From contig CAKSGI010000079.1 in the NCBI GenBank assembly GCA_934454005.1, positions 1 through 7,763 on the forward strand: a stretch of 7,763 nt of DNA, given 5' to 3'. Below are positions 6,275 through 7,763 of this stretch, piece by piece. Under the pieces are notes generated by a model. It did no database searches. It was given only the letters and a program-made list of their open reading frames with translations, and was not told where the DNA came from. This stretch comes from an uncultured Eubacteriales bacterium (GTDB lineage: Bacteria > Bacillota_A > Clostridia > Oscillospirales > Acutalibacteraceae). Within the stretch, counting starts at the first letter, position 1. Each line of letters opens with the position of its first letter. A program made the translations under genes and the position numbers.

Positions 6275-6303
6275 TTGATTTCATCCGGAGTTTGTGATAG
6301 AAT
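6275..6303 (+). promoter_or_regulatory. Sigma-A promoter of the flavin reductase-rubredoxin gene
   Basis: TTGATT (6275-6280) and TAGAAT (6298-6303) are 17 bp apart in the rarA downstream gap, with a start expected near 6310 and a leader of about 28 nt. I see no terminator after rarA, so read-through from glyA-rarA may add to expression. No PerR-like or other operator palindrome is evident. Confidence 0.55.
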
Positions 6304-6337
6304 TTTATTGTACTGTTCTTATGAGGTGTATTTATAA

Positions 6338-6982
6338 ATGAATTTAACTTCACTTAACAGTTTATCTTATGGTATATATGTAATAGGCGTTAAAGGAGAA
6401 ACTTATCCATCTGCAAGTATTGTTAATACTGTATTTCAGGTGACTTCTTCTCCTGCTATTATAGCTGTAAGTATAAACAACAAGAATTATACTAATAAGT
6501 GTATAAAAAAATCAAAACTTTTCACTGTCTCAGTCTTATCTGAAGATACACCAGGTACGATTATTGGTGCTTTAGGTTTTACCTCTGGAAAAGAAGTAGA
6601 CAAGCTAAAAAATATAAATCATAAAATTTTAAACAATGGGTTACCTGTTATAGAGGAAAAATGTTGTTGCTGGTTTGAATGTGAAGTTACTGACAGCATA
6701 GAAACCTCAACCCACACAATATTTTTAGCTAAAATTACTAATTCAAGCGATAAAACAAAAAGAACACCTATGACATATTCATACTATCAGAATGTTATAA
6801 AGGGTAGTACCCCTAAAAATGCACCAACTTATCAAGAAAAATTTGAGTCTAGCAACTCAGACGCTTATGTTTGTACACTTTGTGGATATGTTTATAGAGG
6901 TAAAATCTCTTTTACAGATTTACCTGAAGATTGGATTTGCCCTATATGTAGTGCTCCAAAATCTGTGTTTAAATTAAAATGA
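6338..6982 (+). CDS. hrb: Flavin reductase-rubredoxin fusion (high-molecular-weight rubredoxin)
   Basis: This 214-residue cytosolic electron-transfer protein has two domains. Residues 1-155 are a flavin reductase-like FMN-binding domain ([16 protein letters not shown] near 11-26, then [17 protein letters not shown] at 30-46). Residues 177-214 are a C-terminal rubredoxin with iron ligands Cys179, Cys182, Cys201 and Cys204 (CTLCG and CPICSAP) and Trp199. In Moorella a protein of this layout passes electrons from NAD(P)H to the flavodiiron protein FprA for NO or O2 reduction, so a role in oxidative or nitrosative defence is likely here, but no FprA gene is in the window. The rubredoxin is short: 18 residues separate the two Cys pairs, against about 29 in free rubredoxins. 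GAGGTG at 6323-6328 precedes the ATG by 9 nt. It is a single-gene unit with its own promoter and terminators. Confidence 0.9.
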   Translation: MNLTSLNSLSYGIYVIGVKGETYPSASIVNTVFQVTSSPAIIAVSINNKNYTNKCIKKSKLFTVSVLSEDTPGTIIGALGFTSGKEVDKLKNINHKILNNGLPVIEEKCCCWFECEVTDSIETSTHTIFLAKITNSSDKTKRTPMTYSYYQNVIKGSTPKNAPTYQEKFESSNSDAYVCTLCGYVYRGKISFTDLPEDWICPICSAPKSVFKLK

Positions 6983-6990
6983 TAGTTTCT

Positions 6991-7026
6991 AAAAATAAGG
7001 ATAAGTCCTTCTTTTTATTTTTTCTC
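6991..7026 (+). terminator. Rho-independent terminator 1 after the rubredoxin fusion
   Basis: AAGGA (6997-7001) pairs with TCCTT (7006-7010) around a TAAG tetraloop. The flanking A run (6991-6995) can extend the stem against the following T run, and the exit side is CTTTTTATTTTTT. It starts 9 nt after the stop codon. Confidence 0.75.
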
Positions 7027-7037
7027 CTTTATATTTT

Positions 7038-7071
7038 GGCGGTATAGCAGATGTTATACCGCTAACTTTTT
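7038..7071 (+). terminator. Rho-independent terminator 2
   Basis: GCGGTATA (7039-7046) pairs with TATACCGC (7055-7062), extended by a G-U pair at 7038/7063, around an 8-nt loop and followed by AACTTTTT. Placed 28 nt after terminator 1, it would insulate pyk from upstream read-through. The upstream side is not a T run for leftward transcription, so it acts rightward. Confidence 0.75.
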
Positions 7072-7136
7072 ATATCATAAGCACCTTAAATTTTTTCGGT
7101 AATTAACCGTATAACATATTATATAATAGATATAAA

Positions 7137-7165
7137 TTGACTATGCTATACACAAGTTATATAAT
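7137..7165 (+). promoter_or_regulatory. Strong sigma-A promoter of pyk
   Basis: TTGACT (7137-7142) and consensus TATAAT (7160-7165) are spaced by exactly 17 bp, the closest consensus match in the window and fitting for a highly expressed glycolytic gene. The start should be near 7172, giving a leader of about 29 nt. I see no CcpA cre site. Confidence 0.75.
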
Positions 7166-7200
7166 ATCTTTATAAACCAATATTACAGAGGGGGATTAAC

Positions 7201-7763
7201 ATGAGAAAAACAAAAATCATTTGCACTTTAGGTCCTGCATGTACAAATGAAGAAACTATAAAAGAACTTCTTTTGGCCGGTATGAATGTGGCTAGAATTA
7301 ACTTTTCGCATGGTGATCATGAATATCATAGTAAAAATATTGATATGTTTCGAAAAGTTAGGGATAATCTTAAACTCCCAGCTGCAATAATGCTTGATAC
7401 AAAAGGTCCAGAAATACGCCTTAAAGATTTTAAAAATGGCTCTGTAGAAGTTTTTAAAAACGATTACTTTACATTAACAACCAACGATATCCTAGGCGAT
7501 AATAATATTGCTTCTATTACTTACAAAAATCTTCCCTCTCAAACTCCAATAGGAACAAAAATTTTAATAGATGATGGTCACATTGCTCTCAAAGTTTTAG
7601 AAACTACCAGCACCGACATAAAATGTAAAGTAACTCAAGGTGGCACATTAAGTAATCACAAAGGGATAAACATCCCACGAGTACATTTAGATATGCCTTA
7701 TCTAAGCGAACAAGATAAAAAAGATATTATCTTTGGTATTGAAAAAGATGTGGACTTTATAGC
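7201..7763 (+). CDS. pyk: Pyruvate kinase, N-terminal part (cut by window edge)
   Basis: This is the glycolytic enzyme converting phosphoenolpyruvate and ADP to pyruvate and ATP in the cytosol. About 187 codons are present of the roughly 470-590 usual for the family. The frame runs open to the edge, so this is a window cut, not a broken gene. It opens RKTKIICTLGPAC. The A domain shows NVARINFSHG at 29-38 (substrate-binding Arg32) and MLDTKGPEIR at 64-73. The B domain shows ILIDDGHIALKV and GGTLSNHKGINIP, and the return to the A domain shows YLSEQDKKDIIFGI and DVDFIA. The ATG follows AGAGGGGG (7187-7194) with 6 nt spacing. Whether it carries the C-terminal PEP-utiliser extension found in some Firmicutes cannot be seen. 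Confidence 0.97.
   Translation, partial: MRKTKIICTLGPACTNEETIKELLLAGMNVARINFSHGDHEYHSKNIDMFRKVRDNLKLPAAIMLDTKGPEIRLKDFKNGSVEVFKNDYFTLTTNDILGDNNIASITYKNLPSQTPIGTKILIDDGHIALKVLETTSTDIKCKVTQGGTLSNHKGINIPRVHLDMPYLSEQDKKDIIFGIEKDVDFI

Noticed and set aside
7201..7763. Truncated or broken pyruvate kinase
   Set aside because: The frame is open to the last base with all expected N-terminal motifs, so the truncation is only the window edge.

Overview
This AT-rich window, with many A/T-ending codons and strong Shine-Dalgarno sites, reads as chromosomal DNA of a low-GC, anaerobic, probably endospore-forming Firmicute (Clostridia-like). The evidence is the codon use, a SpoIVFA/SpoIVFB-like peptidase pair, a SpoIIAA-type STAS protein and a flavin reductase-rubredoxin fusion typical of anaerobes. 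I cannot name a genus. I see no phage, insertion sequence, CRISPR array, tRNA or plasmid signature.

Layout. 1-443 is a very AT-rich stretch without a convincing gene. 444-752 (+) is a single-domain STAS anti-sigma-factor antagonist, closed by a strong hairpin terminator. 795-2498 (-) holds three genes read leftward: a small XRE-family regulator, a membrane-anchored M23 (LytM) peptidase and, overlapping it by 11 nt, an M50 intramembrane metalloprotease. 2616-2853 (-) is a complete stand-alone 5S rRNA unit with UP-like A/T tracts, a near-consensus promoter, the gene and a terminator, but no 16S or 23S beside it. 2897-3538 (-) is endonuclease III (nth). It is divergent from 3709-6242 (+), a glyA-rarA pair. 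6338-6982 (+) is a flavin reductase-rubredoxin fusion under its own promoter, followed by two tandem terminators. 7201-7763 (+) is the first 187 codons of pyruvate kinase, cut by the window edge.

How the genes relate. Most are housekeeping: one-carbon metabolism (glyA), fork maintenance (rarA), base-excision repair (nth), glycolysis (pyk) and ribosome assembly (5S). The M23-M50 pair matches the spoIVFA-spoIVFB arrangement, in which an M23-fold membrane protein partners the protease that activates pro-sigma-K in the mother cell. The STAS gene may belong to a sporulation or stress partner-switching circuit, but no kinase or sigma factor is present here.

I did not find a clearly new biological system. 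The points most worth a second look are the autonomous 5S unit with rRNA-class promoter architecture, the intact M23 catalytic site in a SpoIVFA-like position, and the mirror-symmetric divergent nth/glyA promoter region.
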